Source: Owenweeksia sp. (GTDB lineage: Bacteria > Bacteroidota > Bacteroidia > Flavobacteriales > Schleiferiaceae). From it: DNA of 43,338 nucleotides. The notes below the pieces were generated by a model. The model was not told the origin of the DNA. It saw only the letters and a program-made list of their open reading frames with translations, and did not search any database. The position numbers were made by a program, and so were the translations under genes. This document shows positions 42,677 to 43,338 of this stretch, in pieces. The stretch covers positions 1-43,338 of the forward strand of contig JANQPD010000035.1 of NCBI GenBank assembly GCA_028285465.1, written 5' to 3'. Positions within the stretch are counted from its first letter, which is position 1. Each line of letters starts with the position of its first letter.

Positions 42677-42827
42677 GTGTAATATAGGGGTATTGATCCA
42701 CCCAGGGATCTACCGTATGCCAGATGGAGAGTTTTGGGTTATAGAACCGGGCTCTATAGTAGTATAAGCCCGTCTCCATATCCAGTTCCTTGGCGTTAAA
42801 ACGGTAGGTTACTCCCCTATGCGGATT
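42672..42827 (-). pseudogene. RHS repeat-associated core fragment
   Basis: Minus-strand translation reads 'GVTYRFNAKELDMETGLYYY', 'RARFYNPKLSIWHTVDPWVD' and 'QYPYITL' before a stop. This is the classical end of the RHS core ('FNGKElDxETGLYYYGARYYDPrlgrWlsvDPlaxxYP'). The expected 'PYAYxxNNP' continuation and toxic C-terminal domain are missing because the IS-end-like repeat cuts the frame. Upstream sequence stays open to about 42911, abutting the IS1 transposase, but without clear RHS similarity. It is a remnant of a large RHS/polymorphic toxin gene. Confidence 0.85.
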
Positions 42828-42917
42828 TTGGAAAATACACATATCTGGATTGGAGAAATAATGCCCTATGTGGTTGTATGTATGTATGAAGCGTACTTCA
42901 AAACTATCAATCTACCT

Positions 42918-43337
42918 TCATCCCCAAAAATATATTTTCAAACAAGCTGTAAGCATAGCCAAGCTTTTGGAATAGCAGACCGTTTTTCGATTTAGCCTTT
43001 TCAAATGGGTTCTTAACGTGAGGTTCTTCCGCTCTATGTAATTGATCCCTCGATGTACTGTTCTGTGCATTGCTTTTGGAATTAAGTATTTGTAGCTCGG
43101 CAGCTTATCTGTATAAATGGCTTTCGCTGAAGAAATTCTAAGCGTTTCGATCACCGCTCTCAAGGTTTTATTCGTTCGTGAGCCAACCTTAAAGTCTACT
43201 ACTTCACGGGTGTCTTTTCGAATAGCATAGGCAATCCAGGTCAAACGTGTCTTTCTTCCAATATAGGTACGCAGCTCGTCCATTTCATAGCTTTTACCAA
43301 AAGATAGAGGAGGTCTAGCTATTTCTTTACTTATCTT
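42918..43337 (-). CDS. IS1-family transposase, 5' end beyond window
   Basis: The frame is open to the window edge (140 codons, start not included). It carries the IS1/InsB DDE catalytic region: 'YEMDELRTYIGRKTRLTWIA' with the first Asp, 'VDFKVGSRTNKTLRAV', 'AKAIYTDKLPSYKYLIP' with the second Asp, and the end 'INYIERKNLTLRTHLKRLNR' with the Glu, finishing 'LTACLKIYFWG'. It is a typical Bacteroidota IS1 relative. The IS end must lie within about 42830-42917, next to the RHS fragment. Apparently intact where visible. Confidence 0.9.
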   Translation of the reverse strand, partial: KISKEIARPPLSFGKSYEMDELRTYIGRKTRLTWIAYAIRKDTREVVDFKVGSRTNKTLRAVIETLRISSAKAIYTDKLPSYKYLIPKAMHRTVHRGINYIERKNLTLRTHLKRLNRKTVCYSKSLAMLTACLKIYFWG

Positions 43338-43338
43338 T

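Overview
The window is chromosomal DNA of a Bacteroidota bacterium; the class is not certain, though Cytophagia-like is my guess. Supporting signs are a type IX secretion (T9SS) sorting domain at 28541-30196, a two-component-propeller/Y_Y_Y histidine kinase, two LytS/LytTR pairs, a TonB-dependent receptor, A-rich leaders in place of Shine-Dalgarno sites, and promoter boxes of the TTG...TAnnTTTG type. All calls come from reading the sequence and translations; no database search was possible.

Layout. 1-1743: tail of a DHFR/RibD-like reductase, an AT-rich cupin gene and a SAM methyltransferase. 1915-4152: katG, with a textbook terminator. 4376-7130: two membrane proteins and a UGT-type glycosyltransferase. 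7320-10210: a membrane-attached XRE regulator, a beta-lactamase/TPR lipoprotein and a small membrane protein. 10253-12423: a membrane-tethered OmpR-type regulator divergent from a seven-repeat beta-propeller lipoprotein, with helically phased direct repeats between them. 12717-14032: a membrane protein overlapping a glyoxalase-like protein. 14243-16716: a Cu+ P-type ATPase and a small metal-binding HMA protein.

16936-28416 is a stress and energy-metabolism island: PPK2 polyphosphate kinase, a reverse-strand trypsin-like lipoprotein, a decayed copy of the ppk2 3' end, then a co-directional run of GH130 phosphorylase, GT4 fusion protein, DUF2267 protein, unknown protein, double universal stress protein, PEP synthase and SDR dehydrogenase. 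The GH130 gene has a good Bacteroidota promoter. The combination of PPK2, USP, DUF2267, PEP synthase and glycan phosphorolysis suggests an energy-saving or dormancy-like response; that is inference. A strong bidirectional terminator ends the run.

28541-35983 (minus strand) holds a T9SS secreted protein, a propeller histidine kinase with its LytTR regulator, and small orphan genes. 36066-36935 is a graveyard: a winged-helix fragment, a PIN toxin broken by a frameshift and a stop, its intact 57-residue antitoxin, and a tyrosine recombinase remnant. 36958-42676 is a more AT-rich module (LytS kinase, LytTR regulator, PQQ sugar dehydrogenase, TonB receptor) flanked by two same-orientation copies of a roughly 27-base IS-end-like sequence. 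Beyond it lies an RHS core fragment cut by that repeat, and an IS1-family transposase running off the window end.
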